From an uncultured Erythrobacter sp. (GTDB lineage Bacteria; Pseudomonadota; Alphaproteobacteria; Sphingomonadales; Sphingomonadaceae), in NCBI RefSeq assembly GCF_947492365.1, contig NZ_CANLMB010000001.1, forward strand, positions 1,788,874 through 1,852,873: a DNA stretch of 64,000 nt, read 5' to 3'. The position numbers were made by a program, and so were the translations under genes. How positions within the stretch are numbered: the first letter of the stretch is position 1; every line of letters starts with the position of its first letter. Below the pieces are notes generated by a model that made no database searches, was not told where the DNA came from, and saw only the letters and a list, made by a program, of their open reading frames with translations. Shown here piece by piece: positions 17,888-28,700 of the stretch.

Positions 17888-17910
17888 AGCCTTGTTTGCA
17901 GCTCGAACGG

Positions 17911-18663
17911 TTACGAGAAGGCGAGGCCGCCGTTGATGTCGTAATTCACGCCCGTGATGAACGAGGCATCGTCCGAGGCGAGATAGGCAACAAGATCGGC
18001 GGTTTCTTCCGCGCGACCCTGACGCTTGAGCGGGGTTGAGTTGGCGACGTTCTCGCGCGCGGCATCGGGCGTGAACTTGTCGTGGAACGTGGTTGCAATC
18101 ATGCCCGGGCAAATCGCATTGACGCGGATACCCTTGGGGCCGAGCTCTTTTGCGAGGCCGCGCGTCATGGTCATCACAGCGCCCTTCGAGGTGGCATAGG
18201 CAATCGCCCCGCCGCCGCCGCCATCACGGCCTGCCAGAGACGCAAGGTTCACGATTGCCGCACCTGCCGACATGTGCGGGACCGAGGCTTTGCAGGCGAG
18301 GAAGGTCGATGTCGCATTGAGCTGCATGACGAAGTTGAAGAACTCCTCATCCATCTCTTCCAGCGTCTTGCGCGCGACGAGGCCGCCCGCATTGTTGACG
18401 AGGATGTGGATTGCATCGCCAAAGGCTTCGCGCGTGGCGCCGATCAATGCGTCGACATCGGCAGGCTTGGTCACGTCGGCCTTCACTTTGATAGCTTTGC
18501 CACCGGCCGCTTCGACCGCAGCGACAGTCGCATCGGCGTCCGCCTCATTGCTGTTGTAATTGACGACGACGCTTGCGCCTTCGCTGCCGAGCTTGACGCA
18601 AACGGCGCGTCCGATGTCGCGGCTTCCGCCGGTTACGACCGCAACCTTACCTGCAAATTTCAT
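17911..18663 (-). CDS. SDR, probable DEH reductase (4-deoxy-L-erythro-5-hexoseulose uronate to KDG)
   Basis: 250 residues, classical SDR with VVTGGSRDIGRAVCVKLGSE, HILVNNAGGL, Ser in VNLASLAGRD and YxxxK in AIAYATSKGAVMTMTRGL, ending SFITGVNYDINGGLAFS. In alginate operons an SDR of this kind reduces DEH to 2-keto-3-deoxygluconate (A1-R/DehR type). The assignment rests on position between the transporter and kdgA-kdgK; a hydroxyacid dehydrogenase-type DehR is not present. ATG at 18663 has GGGGG eight bases upstream; a TTG six bases further up is less likely. Confidence 0.85.
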   Translation of the reverse strand: MKFAGKVAVVTGGSRDIGRAVCVKLGSEGASVVVNYNSNEADADATVAAVEAAGGKAIKVKADVTKPADVDALIGATREAFGDAIHILVNNAGGLVARKTLEEMDEEFFNFVMQLNATSTFLACKASVPHMSAGAAIVNLASLAGRDGGGGGAIAYATSKGAVMTMTRGLAKELGPKGIRVNAICPGMIATTFHDKFTPDAARENVANSTPLKRQGRAEETADLVAYLASDDASFITGVNYDINGGLAFS

Positions 18664-18675
18664 ATTCAATCCCCC

Positions 18676-20004
18676 TTAGGAATGCGCGTGGCCAGCGGCC
18701 GTTTTTGGTTTGAGTGGTTTGATCTCGCCGCACAGCAGCCAAACGCTGGCGATTGCTGCAACGGCAAGACCGGCGCCGAGCACGAAGACGGAGTAGTAAT
18801 TTGCTCCCATTGTCATGATCGGCACGAGATAGGTGAGGGCGGCCGCGCTAAGCTTGGCTGCCATACCGGCGATGCCGGACAGCGTGCCGACAGTGCCTTT
18901 GCCGAACAGGTCGCTTGGCAATGTCTGGACGTTCCCGATTGCGGTCTGGAAACCGAACAGGATCGTGAACATCAGCCACAGAGCGGTCCACGGCGTTGAT
19001 GCAGCGGAAAGCGCGATCAAGGCCGGCAGCATGATGAGACAGCCCAATGTGATTGTCAGCTTGCGTGTCGCATTGACGCTCCAGCCCGCTTTCAAGCGGT
19101 TCTGCGCGAGTAGCCCGCCGAACCATGCGCCGAACATTGCGCCCACAAACGGGAGCCAGCCCGATGCTGCGACGTCTTTGACGTTGAATTGGTGAACCTC
19201 GACCAGATAGGTCGGAATCCAGACGATGAAGAGCCACCAGATCGGGTCAATCGCAGCCGAAGCGATGATGACGCCCCAGCTTTCCTTGCGCTTGAGCAGC
19301 TCGCCGGTTGAAGGGTTATAGCCTTCGTCATCGGCATCATCGTCGTCGGTTTCGACCTTCTGGCCGGTGAGGATATATTCACGCTCTTCATCGCTCAACC
19401 AGTCATGGCTTTGCGGAGGCGCTTTCACGATGAACCACCATGGGACGAGCCACAGCAGACCGACCACGCCCACGAGGACAAAGATCAGCTTCCAGTCGAG
19501 GAAAACCGCCATGTAACCGATCAGCGGGATCGAGATGATACCGCCAATAGCAGCGCCGGAATTGAAGATGCCTTGCGCCAGCGCGCGTTCCTTAGTCGGG
19601 AACCATTCGGCGTTGGCCTTGGTCGCGCCGGGCCAGTTGCCCGCCTCGGCCACGCCAAGGACTGCACGGAAGAAACTGAAACTTAGAACACCCTGTGCGA
19701 GCGCATGCGCGGCGGTTGCGATCGACCAAACGCCAATCGACAGCACAAAGCCAAGCCGCGTGCCGATCCAGTCGAAAATCTTGCCGAAAATGGCCTGACC
19801 GGCCGCATAGGCGAAGATGAAGACGGTGCTGATCACACCGAGAATGTATTTGTGCCCGTCCGCGTCCATATCGGGGAACAGATCCGGCGCGATATTTTCC
19901 GGCCACAGAACATTGATCGTCTGCCGGTCAATGTAGTTGATGATGGTTGCGATCGCGACGAGCGAAACCACCCACCAGCGAAGGCCACCTTTGCCCTTAA
20001 TCAT
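18676..20004 (-). CDS. MFS transporter, hexuronate/DEH permease (ACS family)
   Basis: 442 residues, about twelve membrane helices, resembling ExuT-type anion:cation symporters: INYIDRQTINVLWP in helix 1, AGNWPGATKANAEWFPTKER between helices 4 and 5, and GAAIGGIISIPLIGY. An acidic cytoplasmic loop (ETDDDDADDEG) sits in the middle, near residue 215. Located between kdgF and the reductase, it most likely carries DEH or its precursor across the inner membrane. Its ATG overlaps the kdgF stop (ATGA at 20001-20004). Confidence 0.88.
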   Translation of the reverse strand: MIKGKGGLRWWVVSLVAIATIINYIDRQTINVLWPENIAPDLFPDMDADGHKYILGVISTVFIFAYAAGQAIFGKIFDWIGTRLGFVLSIGVWSIATAAHALAQGVLSFSFFRAVLGVAEAGNWPGATKANAEWFPTKERALAQGIFNSGAAIGGIISIPLIGYMAVFLDWKLIFVLVGVVGLLWLVPWWFIVKAPPQSHDWLSDEEREYILTGQKVETDDDDADDEGYNPSTGELLKRKESWGVIIASAAIDPIWWLFIVWIPTYLVEVHQFNVKDVAASGWLPFVGAMFGAWFGGLLAQNRLKAGWSVNATRKLTITLGCLIMLPALIALSAASTPWTALWLMFTILFGFQTAIGNVQTLPSDLFGKGTVGTLSGIAGMAAKLSAAALTYLVPIMTMGANYYSVFVLGAGLAVAAIASVWLLCGEIKPLKPKTAAGHAHS

Positions 20005-20363
20005 GCCGCATCTCCCAAGAAATCTTCACGAAGCGGGCTGAATGTGTCGATCAGAACCCCCGCCTCGAGACACACAGCGCCGTGATCGAGATGCGGGGCG
20101 ATGTAGAAACTGTCCCCTGCCTCGAGCACCCGCTTTTCACCGTCGACAAACACTTCGAACTTGCCGCTTTCAACATAGGTCGACTGGCTGTGGCGGTGCG
20201 AGTGGACCTCGCCCACAGAGCCTTCTTTGAACCACACGCGCACGACCATGATTTCCGGGCCATAGCCCAGGATCTGGCGTTTGATGCCGCCGCCCAGTTC
20301 TTCGACTTCAATGTCCTTGGCGGACACTAATGACGGGCTTTGCGCCTCTGCCAGTGTTGCCAT
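20001..20363 (-). CDS. kdgF: KdgF-type cupin (ketonisation of unsaturated uronate)
   Basis: 120 residues, single cupin. EVHSHRHSQSTYVESGKFEV gives the HxH(x)nE metal motif near residues 53-66, and DSFYIAPHLDHGAVCLEAG the distal histidine. KdgF converts 4,5-unsaturated monouronates from pectin or alginate lyases into the linear keto form that DEH reductase uses. The ATG at 20363 has GGGGAGAG upstream; the longer reading to 20414 would start inside the PL17 gene. It lies just after the PL17 stop, joining the lyase and catabolic parts of the operon. Confidence 0.88.
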   Translation of the reverse strand: MATLAEAQSPSLVSAKDIEVEELGGGIKRQILGYGPEIMVVRVWFKEGSVGEVHSHRHSQSTYVESGKFEVFVDGEKRVLEAGDSFYIAPHLDHGAVCLEAGVLIDTFSPLREDFLGDAA

Positions 20364-20365
20364 GG

Positions 20366-22549
20366 TTAGCTCTCCCCTGCGTCCAATTCGACCACAGCGG
20401 CAAAACCGCTCCACATGATGTGATCGGTTCCGACGGTGACATGATGCGACAGCGCGGGATCGGAAATGTGCGAAACCGCAATCGCGTATCGAGCGCCCGT
20501 TTTGAGCGTCACGATGACAATGTCATTGCCTTCAATGCTTGTGTAATCGAGACCAGCCACAAGGCTGCGACTGTCGAGCGTTTGCTCCGCCGCACCGTCA
20601 TAGCTGCCATGCGCTTCGATCAGGCTGGCGAAGCTCGCTGTGCCCTCGCGCTGCGCGCGCAGCAGGATGAGCGGTTCACGGCGAAGATTGAACTCTGGAT
20701 CATTGGCACCGCTTTCGCCCAGCACTGCAGTCAGCGGGCCGTTACCGGCGAAGCGGTAAGTGTAGAACCGGCCATCGAGGATCCAGGTCAGCGCGCCGCG
20801 ACCATCTTCCAGTTCCGCTTCCGCATCGACCCAGATGTGCTGATAGCCATTGTCGCTGCCCAGCACGGGCCGTTCGGCAACGTTGCCGCGCGCATCAAAA
20901 TCGAATTCCATGATGTGGCCGGAATAATGCAGCGGCAGGTCGTAAAGATGCGAGCCTTCGCTTGTCGCACTGACCAGATCGACCACAAGCGGGGCTTCCA
21001 GCCCTTCGATCATGGGCATGATCAAAGTGCGGCGGATCGTAACGCCGTCATACGCGCTTTCGATCTGCGCGCTCGACACCTGAAGGCCGGCGGCGTCGGA
21101 GAAATACAATTGCTCGGGCCAGAGCTCGTTGGCGATCGAGACATCCCCGCCAAACTGGCTGGTTTCGTCGACGACCAGCGAGTTGTGCGCGATTGTGGAC
21201 TTCGCCCAGGTGGTGTTCTCGGGAAGATAGCGCCCGCCGCGCTTCGCCTCGATATTGAGGAAGCGCGCGGCGCCGTAATCGCGGATGATCTCATTGCCAT
21301 TGTCGTAAAGCTGCCAATTGAGCTTATCGAAATGGCCGTGACCCATGCCTTGGGAGCTGTTCTTGGCGACGAGCACTGTGTGGCGCGGGCCTTCGCCCTG
21401 CCTCAAGATCGCCACCGCGCCCTGTTCGCCGTCAGGACCGTCGGCCAGCAGCAGAGAGCGGAAGGGGAAAGGTTCGGCCATTCCCGCGGCCAGATCCGCT
21501 GCGACCGTCGCTCCGGCATCGTTCAGAACCGTGCGGCCCTGAAACTCAGCAATCGAAAGCAGCGCCGGATCGCGCGTTTGCGCATAGGCGATGGCAATGC
21601 CTTCATAGAGCTCGGCAGTGCGCAGGCTCTTGTCGCGGATCGCGTCGTTGAACGGGAAGAAGTATCCCTGATAGCTCAGCTGCACCGTGGTCCGCAGCGC
21701 TTTCAGCAGGATACCGTCGCGGTGCTGGAAGATGCCGCGCTCGGGCTCGTTCTCTTCGATGGAATTGGCGAAGACGAGGAAAGGCAGCAGCGCAAAGCGC
21801 TGATAATAGGGGCCTTCGGTGTAATATCCGTCGGGCGAGAAGAGCAGTTCGGACTGACGCAGAAAGCCTGCTTCGCCGCTTTTCTCCGAACCCAGCAAGG
21901 CGCGCTCGACCATGTCCTGGTCGCCCAGCAGATAGCCGGTCATGCCGACGCCTGCGGTAGCCCAAGTCGCGTGGTTGTGGATGCGGTCAAAAGTGTCGAC
22001 CGATTCAACCGAGAGAAAATGCGCCGCAGGTCGGAACACATTGTCGTCAATGCGCTGGCGCTCAGAGGCAGTCAAAGTGTCGCGGATGTCACCATAGCCC
22101 TGCACCGCGTGGACGAGCCACATGGCATCATTCAGCACCTGCCAGAAGATACGTCCTGAATATTGATCGTGCCGTTCGGGATGATCGCCCAAAGTCGGAT
22201 AGAGCTGCGCGTAATCGAGCAGCATATCGCGGACGAAATCGCGGTAACGCTCATCACCGGTGATCCGGTAGATCTGTCCACCCTGATAGATCGCGCGGAA
22301 ATTCCGTTTGTGCTGTTCGTGGGTGTAGCCACCACCGGGGTCGAGCGGGACAGGGACAACTGGCCCTTCGGCCATCATCGCATCGACAAACGTCCGCGCA
22401 CGCTCAAGCTCGGCGGCGTAAAGGGGAGAGAGTGTTGAGGCCGCCTCGGCGCTTGTGCCAGAGGCGGCCTCTTGGAACGCAGCAGCGATCGCTGGTTGAG
22501 AGTGGCCTAGGGCCGTGATCGCTGCTGCAAGGAGTAGTGCACGCTTCAC
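20366..22549 (-). CDS. Oligoalginate lyase, PL17 family (exo-type)
   Basis: 727 residues with signal peptide (MKRALLLAAAITALGHSQPA). The N-terminal alpha-barrel carries IHNHATWATAGVGM near residue 191, matching the Asn-His pair of PL17, and GYYTEGPYYQRFALLPF near residue 239 with the catalytic Tyr. The C-terminal half is a heparinase II/III-like beta domain (MGHGHFDKLNWQLYDNGNE near residue 401). PL17 enzymes release monouronate from oligoalginate ends, giving DEH. Periplasmic location is expected. The start overlaps the PL6 stop (ATGA at 22546-22549). Confidence 0.92.
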   Translation of the reverse strand: MKRALLLAAAITALGHSQPAIAAAFQEAASGTSAEAASTLSPLYAAELERARTFVDAMMAEGPVVPVPLDPGGGYTHEQHKRNFRAIYQGGQIYRITGDERYRDFVRDMLLDYAQLYPTLGDHPERHDQYSGRIFWQVLNDAMWLVHAVQGYGDIRDTLTASERQRIDDNVFRPAAHFLSVESVDTFDRIHNHATWATAGVGMTGYLLGDQDMVERALLGSEKSGEAGFLRQSELLFSPDGYYTEGPYYQRFALLPFLVFANSIEENEPERGIFQHRDGILLKALRTTVQLSYQGYFFPFNDAIRDKSLRTAELYEGIAIAYAQTRDPALLSIAEFQGRTVLNDAGATVAADLAAGMAEPFPFRSLLLADGPDGEQGAVAILRQGEGPRHTVLVAKNSSQGMGHGHFDKLNWQLYDNGNEIIRDYGAARFLNIEAKRGGRYLPENTTWAKSTIAHNSLVVDETSQFGGDVSIANELWPEQLYFSDAAGLQVSSAQIESAYDGVTIRRTLIMPMIEGLEAPLVVDLVSATSEGSHLYDLPLHYSGHIMEFDFDARGNVAERPVLGSDNGYQHIWVDAEAELEDGRGALTWILDGRFYTYRFAGNGPLTAVLGESGANDPEFNLRREPLILLRAQREGTASFASLIEAHGSYDGAAEQTLDSRSLVAGLDYTSIEGNDIVIVTLKTGARYAIAVSHISDPALSHHVTVGTDHIMWSGFAAVVELDAGES

Positions 22550-24816
22550 TGTTCAAGGCCCTCTTCAAAGACATTGCCAGAGAGTTCCGCGCGGTGAGGA
22601 CCATCGTAGTTCAGTTCCTCAAGGATAAATTCAGGCGTGCCGACAAAGGTGTTGTCCGTCAGCGCTGTATCGGGGGTTCCGACCGTGTGGACGATGCGGA
22701 ACGGTGAAGACAGAGCAACCGCGTTGTCGCTGACTTCGGCAATCTGCACACCGTGAAGATTGAGCGAAGCACCACTGCCATTGGTCACGGCTGTGCCAAC
22801 ATTAGCGAGCGAGTTGCCGGAAAAGTTCACGAAGGGCCCGAACGTGCTTTCGTCGCGTCCGCCGCGATACACATCGGCAATTGCGCCGCCGATATTGGCA
22901 AAACTGCTGCCCGAAATATCGAGATACTCGACGTTGTACTGGCCGAAGTCCTCGGTTTCCGCCGCTGCAGAAACAACCGCGCCGGTAATGTCCTCAAAAC
23001 GGCTGCCGCGGATTGTCACCCGGTCCGCGAGCGTGCTTTTGCCCAGTGTCAGGACGTTGAAGCTCTTGTTCACAACGAGGCCGCGCACTGTGACGTCCTC
23101 CATTTCCACGACCAAATTCGACTTGATCGGAAAGTTGGAGGTGCGGATCATCGAATTGCCGACTGAATCCGGTGCAAGCGCGCCATCCACGGTCAAATTC
23201 ACAAGCTGAAGCTCGCCGCCTTCGCGCAAGTCGAACAGGTTGGGGCGTGTGAACATGATTACGGGGGGCTCGCCGCCTTCTTCCGCAGCACCGCGGACCG
23301 CAATTGCGGCTTCGAGCGGGATGGAGCGGTTGACGATGTATTCGCCGCTGCCCAGCAGCAGGACGTCACCAGCGTCAGCGGCAAGAGCGGCTGTGACAAG
23401 CGTGCCTTCGCCCGGCTCGACATGGATGACATTGCCCGAGAAGCCGAAACCGCGATCTTCACCGGGCTTGGCATACCAATCGACCCCGACCTGATCGAGC
23501 GTCACTGGCTGGAGATCGCGCGGCGCGCCGTATTCGGCAAGGCCGGGATCGGTGGGGTAAAGCAATCCGTTCTCTGCCCGCTCCATTTCGACAGGACGGC
23601 GGGCAATGCTCGAAAGCTCGTCCGCAGCGCCGCCTTGCGCCAGAACATTACCGCCAAAGGTGATGCCGGAAATGTCGTCATAAACTTCGAGGAAGGACTC
23701 GCCTTCAAGCCCGCTCAGCAGATTGCTGTAGAATGTGGTGTTGAGCGGCGCTGCAGAGCGCTCCTCATCAGCGCCGACATTGAAAGCGACGCGGCGACTA
23801 TCGACGATCGTGTTGTTCTCGATCCGCGCGCCATCGACCACGACGTAGCGATTGACCGGCGAATTTGGCACGCCGTTCATCACTGCGAGCGCGCTGGAGA
23901 AAGCCTCGCCGCGCAAGCCCTCCATATAGTTGCCCCGGATGATCTGGCCGCGATTGATGACGCGGATGCCGCCGGTGTAATCCTTGCCGCCGCCGAGGAA
24001 GACGTTGTTTTCGACGATATTGTCGTCGCCGTGACGCAGAGTGAGCGTGCCGCGCGAACGCAGGAATACATTGCCGCGAAAGATGTTGCCGCCCGACTTC
24101 GAAGAGATGATCTCCACCTCGCCATCGGCCCGGTCGAAGATGTTGTTCTCGACCGTCGTGCCCGAGCGGTACATTGAGTAGCGGCTTGTCCCGATACGCA
24201 GCGTTTCACCGCCATTCGAACCGAGCACAGGGCGAGGGCCGAAATAGTTGAAGTCGATCACATGGCCGTTGTCGCGGCTCTCTTCGCTGTCCAACCGGAC
24301 GGCAAGGGTCACCCCCTTGTTAGTCTTACCGACTAGGTGGTTGTGATCGAAACGGTTGTTCTGGCCGTAAATGCCGACCCAGTAGTCGGATTCGTAGCGA
24401 TCGGGCTTGCTGAAATTGTCGATGACAATCTCGGTCACACGGGAATTGCTTGCGATGTCATCCTTTGTCCGGCGGAACGAAACAACTTCGCCGCGCGGGC
24501 TGTAGCCGTCACGAAAAACGAGGCCGGAGACGAGGATATATTCACCGCCGATGCGCAGGCTGGACTGTCCGGTAAGGAAAACCTGGCCAGCCTCTTCAGA
24601 TGTAACGGTTATGAGCGCATCAGCCCGGCCTTCACCGGTTATGACGAGGTCGAAATCGCGCCATTCGCCATTGGCAAGGATGATCGTGTCGCCAGCCTCT
24701 ATGCCAGCCAGAGCCTCGACATACTCGGCCTGGTTCTCGACATAGAATTGCTCCGACAAAGCCGGCGTTGCGCAACACAATGCGGCAAGGAACACAAGGC
24801 GCAGCCCTGCAAGCAT
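22546..24816 (-). CDS. Alginate lyase, PL6 family (chondroitinase B fold)
   Basis: About 756 residues with signal peptide (MLAGLRLVFLAALCCATPAL). The N-terminal parallel beta-helix has the PL6 catalytic array in one stretch: EVEIISSKSGGN (calcium-binding Glu pair and catalytic Lys) and TLTLRHGDDNIVEN (catalytic Arg). A second beta-helix domain fills the C-terminal 300 residues, as in two-domain PL6 enzymes. ATG at 24816 has AGAGGA eight bases upstream; the ATG at 24837 lacks an SD. First gene of the seven-gene operon PL6, PL17, kdgF, MFS, SDR, kdgA, kdgK. Confidence 0.92.
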   Translation of the reverse strand: MLAGLRLVFLAALCCATPALSEQFYVENQAEYVEALAGIEAGDTIILANGEWRDFDLVITGEGRADALITVTSEEAGQVFLTGQSSLRIGGEYILVSGLVFRDGYSPRGEVVSFRRTKDDIASNSRVTEIVIDNFSKPDRYESDYWVGIYGQNNRFDHNHLVGKTNKGVTLAVRLDSEESRDNGHVIDFNYFGPRPVLGSNGGETLRIGTSRYSMYRSGTTVENNIFDRADGEVEIISSKSGGNIFRGNVFLRSRGTLTLRHGDDNIVENNVFLGGGKDYTGGIRVINRGQIIRGNYMEGLRGEAFSSALAVMNGVPNSPVNRYVVVDGARIENNTIVDSRRVAFNVGADEERSAAPLNTTFYSNLLSGLEGESFLEVYDDISGITFGGNVLAQGGAADELSSIARRPVEMERAENGLLYPTDPGLAEYGAPRDLQPVTLDQVGVDWYAKPGEDRGFGFSGNVIHVEPGEGTLVTAALAADAGDVLLLGSGEYIVNRSIPLEAAIAVRGAAEEGGEPPVIMFTRPNLFDLREGGELQLVNLTVDGALAPDSVGNSMIRTSNFPIKSNLVVEMEDVTVRGLVVNKSFNVLTLGKSTLADRVTIRGSRFEDITGAVVSAAAETEDFGQYNVEYLDISGSSFANIGGAIADVYRGGRDESTFGPFVNFSGNSLANVGTAVTNGSGASLNLHGVQIAEVSDNAVALSSPFRIVHTVGTPDTALTDNTFVGTPEFILEELNYDGPHRAELSGNVFEEGLEQ

Positions 24817-24906
24817 TCCGGCAGTCCTCTCATCCATTCATTAGGCTAGCAACTATAACTGCAAGCCGAGGACTGTCAATCAATCTGGCATATTATTAGG
24901 AGGTTT

Positions 24907-24926
24907 TTTGTAAGACCAATTTGGTC
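24907..24926. promoter_or_regulatory. Candidate GntR/FadR operator upstream of the PL6 operon
   Basis: The perfect palindrome GACCAA-T-TTGGTC occupies 24914-24926 and overlaps the GntR stop codon. On the minus strand TTGGT-CTT-ACAAA (24907-24919) fits the loose FadR-family pattern TGGTNNNACNNA. It lies about 90 bp above the PL6 start, in the only sizeable gap before the operon. Confidence 0.4.
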
Positions 24927-25665
24927 AGGCAATTTTCGCGGCGGCCGTGAAGCGCTCGCGGCTCTTGGTTGCCTTTTCCTGCACTTCTTCCAGAGCCATG
25001 CGCTCGGTCGCATCAAGCATTGTCTCGATCAGGCGGTGGAAGTGTTCGCGCATGGCGGCCCGCGCACCAGCGGGATCGCGGTTGCGCAGTGCAACAAAAA
25101 TTGCTTCGTGCTCTGCTGTGCGCGATTCCGCATCGTGAATGCACACCGCCTCATAGGTCGCTTTAACCTCGGGAATTTCCTGCCGCATGCGCCAGAGCGT
25201 CTTTACCGTGTGGACCATCGCCGCATTGTTCGAGGCTTCGGCGATTGTCCGGTGGAATTCTTCATCGGCTTCGTTGGCGGCTTCTTCGCCGCCAGTCCGC
25301 ATCTGTTCGACCAGCCGCGCAAGCTTGTTCACCGCTTCATCGGTGATGTTGTGAGCCGCGAGCGCAGCGGTTTCGGATTCGACGAGAAGGCGCGCCTCGG
25401 TCACTTCGAATGCGCTTGCTCCTGGCAGGGCGGAACGCTCTTCGGGCTGGGCTTCGCTGACATAGACGCCCGAGCCGGTCTTGATTTCAAGCCTGCCAAT
25501 GGCCTGCAAGGCAATTTCGGCTTCGCGGATCGTAACCCTGCTTACACCCAGACGCTCCGCCAGTTCACGTTCGCCCGGAAGGCGGGTTCCCGGAGGGAAT
25601 GCCCCAGCATCAATCAGCCCGGCAATCTGCTCGGCAACTGATTGGAAAAGTCGCTTGCTGGTCAT
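24925..25665 (-). CDS. GntR-family regulator, FadR subfamily
   Basis: 246 residues. N-terminal winged helix: FPPGTRLPGERELAERLGVS and RVTIREAEIALQAIGRLEI (about residues 23-61). The C-terminal FCD effector domain has the metal-site pattern DEEFHRTIAEASNNAAMV and the histidines in TAEHEAIFVALRNRD and MREHFHRLIE. FCD regulators commonly respond to uronate catabolites (ExuR/UxuR, KdgR types), so repression of the alginate genes relieved by KDG, KDPG or DEH is the simplest model. ATG at 25665 has AGAGGA upstream. Confidence 0.9.
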   Translation of the reverse strand: MTSKRLFQSVAEQIAGLIDAGAFPPGTRLPGERELAERLGVSRVTIREAEIALQAIGRLEIKTGSGVYVSEAQPEERSALPGASAFEVTEARLLVESETAALAAHNITDEAVNKLARLVEQMRTGGEEAANEADEEFHRTIAEASNNAAMVHTVKTLWRMRQEIPEVKATYEAVCIHDAESRTAEHEAIFVALRNRDPAGARAAMREHFHRLIETMLDATERMALEEVQEKATKSRERFTAAAKIA

Positions 25666-25792
25666 TCCATTCCTCTTTCGCTGACGGGTGGTCTGCTCTT
25701 CTGGTAAAAGTCCTTTGTGTAATAGCCGCAAAATTGCCAGTCAAAAAGGGCGGGCTGCCATCGACCCCTCAAACGATAGCAGCCCTAACCGG

Positions 25793-28700
25793 TTAGAACC
25801 GTCCGCGAATGCCGACGAAGTAGCGAGGGCCGTAGACCAGCACTTGACCGAGATCGTCTGGTGCCCCGCGGAAATCGGTGCGTGGCTCATTGAACAGGTT
25901 CAATGCTTCGGCCGAGAGACGAATGTTGTCGCTCACCTTGAGCGAGATGCGCGCTTCGAACACTTCAACATCGTCGACATAGCGAATACGGCCTGGTGTT
26001 GAGACGAACTGCTGGAAGTAGTCGCTACGATATTTGTAGACGCCTTGGAGGTCGAACGGCCCTATCTCGTAATAGGCCTGCGCCGAAAGAACATGTTCGG
26101 AGAAGCCGAACAGGTTGGCCGGAACAATCAGACCGTTGCTCACATCGCGCGATCCGTCGGGGTTAACCGTAGTGATCGCACCGAGCGCATCATCCTCAAA
26201 CTCGAAGTCGGAGTCTGCATAGTTGTAGCTGATCTTGAAGCCGAGCCCGTCTAGCGGAGCCGGCAGATAGCTGAAACGATGCGAAGCGGTGACTTCGAGG
26301 CCGTAAATGGTGCTGGTGTCATTGCTGGTGTTCACCGAGGTGGTGAAGAGGCTCAGATTCTCGCCATTGATGTTGTAATCTTCAAAGAAGCCGATTGTTT
26401 CGAACCCGCCATTGAAGCTCTTATAATAGGCGTTGAAGGCAAGGATTGTGTCGTCATTCGGATACCATTCGAGGCCAGCGTCGAAGTTCCAGCTCATCAG
26501 TGGTTCGGTCGACGGGTTGCCGGTGGCGCTTACATTGTTGAAGCCTCCTGCCAGCGCGTCATCGATGGTGAGGAACTCGTCATCATCGTTAAAGCTGAAT
26601 ATCCGGCCATCACCCAGCGAAGACGGGTCAGGACGCGACAGTGAACGATAGACCGCGAAACGACCCAGCACGTCGGGCGAGAACTCCGTGACGAGGTTAA
26701 AGCTCGGCAGGAATTCGGTGTAGGAATTGGTCGTGCGGCGGCGAACGAGGTTCGTTGAATCCTCGACCAGCACAAAACCACTGGAGCCGTCACCATCGAG
26801 ATCCTGCAATTCAACCGTGAAGTTCGACCGGAAGCCGGTTGAACGCACCGAGGTGTTGACGATGCGCACGCCGATATTGCCGCGCACTGGAAGCGAGCCC
26901 AGCGTGCTGTCGAAATCAGCCTGCACGTAGCCAGCCCAGGAACGCTCCGTCACATCCGTATTCTGTGCGGACAGGAAATCGCCGGTCGGGTAGATCGGAA
27001 TGCCGTTCTCGTCGAATTCGAGGCCCGAGGGATCTTCACGCTCCAGAACCTGCGCGATGCAGAGCGCATCGAAGGTTGCGAATGTGTTCGAGGTGCTGAT
27101 GACGTTTCCGTCCAGATCAACATTCGTGATCAGCGGGTTGTTACCCTGGATCGAAGAAAGGAAGCCCGATTCCGGGAACGGCGTGCGGCATTCTTGGTTC
27201 GCAACAAACAGCGCGCCGCTGCCATCGGTATCGTTGTACGTGTTCTCGAACCGGCTTGATCCGTTCACAGCGCCCGGAACGTCGCGATAGACCAGTTGCT
27301 GGTAGCGCGTCCCGGCCTGGAACAGGTTGAAGAACCCTTCCATTTCGTAGGCCACATCGCCGCGCACTGCCCAGACCTCGTTGAAGCGATCCTGCTCGAG
27401 ATCGGCGCGAAGGCGCGGATCGTTGGCGAACAAGGTGTAGTCGGTCACGTCAAAGTTCTGCGTGATGAAGTTAAGGCCCTGCGAACCGTTCTGGAAGATT
27501 TGAACAGCGGTTTCTACGCGGTCATCGGTGCCATTGGTACGGCCCGCATTCGGTGTTTGATCGCTTTCGAACGCTTCGGGGAAGAACGGGTTGCCGTCTG
27601 CATCGGTGTTACCGAAGATGCTTTCGCCATCCTCTGTGCGGAAGCGGATCTGCACAGCTTCCTCGATCCGCTGCGTGCGTGAATAGGATGCGTCGAGAGA
27701 GATCGTCAGACCGTCTGCCGGCTGGAAGTCGATCGACAGACCGCCGCCGTAATATTCTTCGTCCCGCTCGAGATATTCACTCACCGCTTCAATGCGTTGC
27801 TCGTTGGTGAACTGGCGAAGTGCGCCGCTTTCGGTGAAGATGAGATCAACGCCCGGGATCGTGTTGGGATCACCTGGGCCGTCAATACGGCGACCTTCGG
27901 CAAAGTTCAGATCGCTGCGCTGCTCGCGCTGGGTGCGGGTCGAATACTGGAAGTCGGCGTTGATATCGACGTCGGGGCTGGGCTGATACTGGATCGCGCC
28001 AAAGAACGCGTTGCGCTCGTCAGCCGTGATGTTCGAGCGCAGCGCGTAGCTGTTGCGCGCGATCACAAAGGGAAGGTTGACGCTGCCATCGCGAAGGCCA
28101 TCGATTGTCCCGCTGCTTGTGTCGCAATTGCCATCATCGAACACGCCGTCGCTGGTCGTGCTGGGATCGACCACACAGGCGCGAATCGTGTTGGAAACGC
28201 GCACTTCCTGCTCAGGATTGTTCGAATCGCGGCGCTCGTAGCCGAGCGAGATGCCCAGCTCTCCGTCACCGACACTGAACTGGTCGATATAGCTAAGCGA
28301 GCCGCGATAGCCGAAATCGTTGAGGCGCTGGCTGGAATCGATGTCATAATTGTCGGGGTTCAGTTCGGCTTTGATCTCGCCCTGAACGCGGCGGCGGCCG
28401 TAGTCGATTGGGCGTGTCGTCTCGAGTACGATCTGCCCCGCAACACCGCCTTCGATGTAGCTTGCCGCCTGCGTCTTATAGATGCCGATCTCGGTGAAGA
28501 GCTCGGCCGGGAACTGGCTGAAATTGACCGAGCGGTCGCCGCTACCATTGGTTGCGACGCGGCCGTTGATGACGGTCGAGCCAAGAAATGGCCCGAGGCC
28601 GCGGATCGAGATCTCCGTCGCGCCGCCATTTTCGCGGTGCGAACCAGCGCCGGTAAGCGTTTCGAGCGCTTCACCAATGGAAAGAGCAGGAATGTCGCCG

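Noticed and set aside
20330..22159. 609-codon frame opposite the PL17 gene
   Set aside because: The opposite strand encodes a clear PL17 lyase with catalytic motifs and signal peptide; this frame has none.
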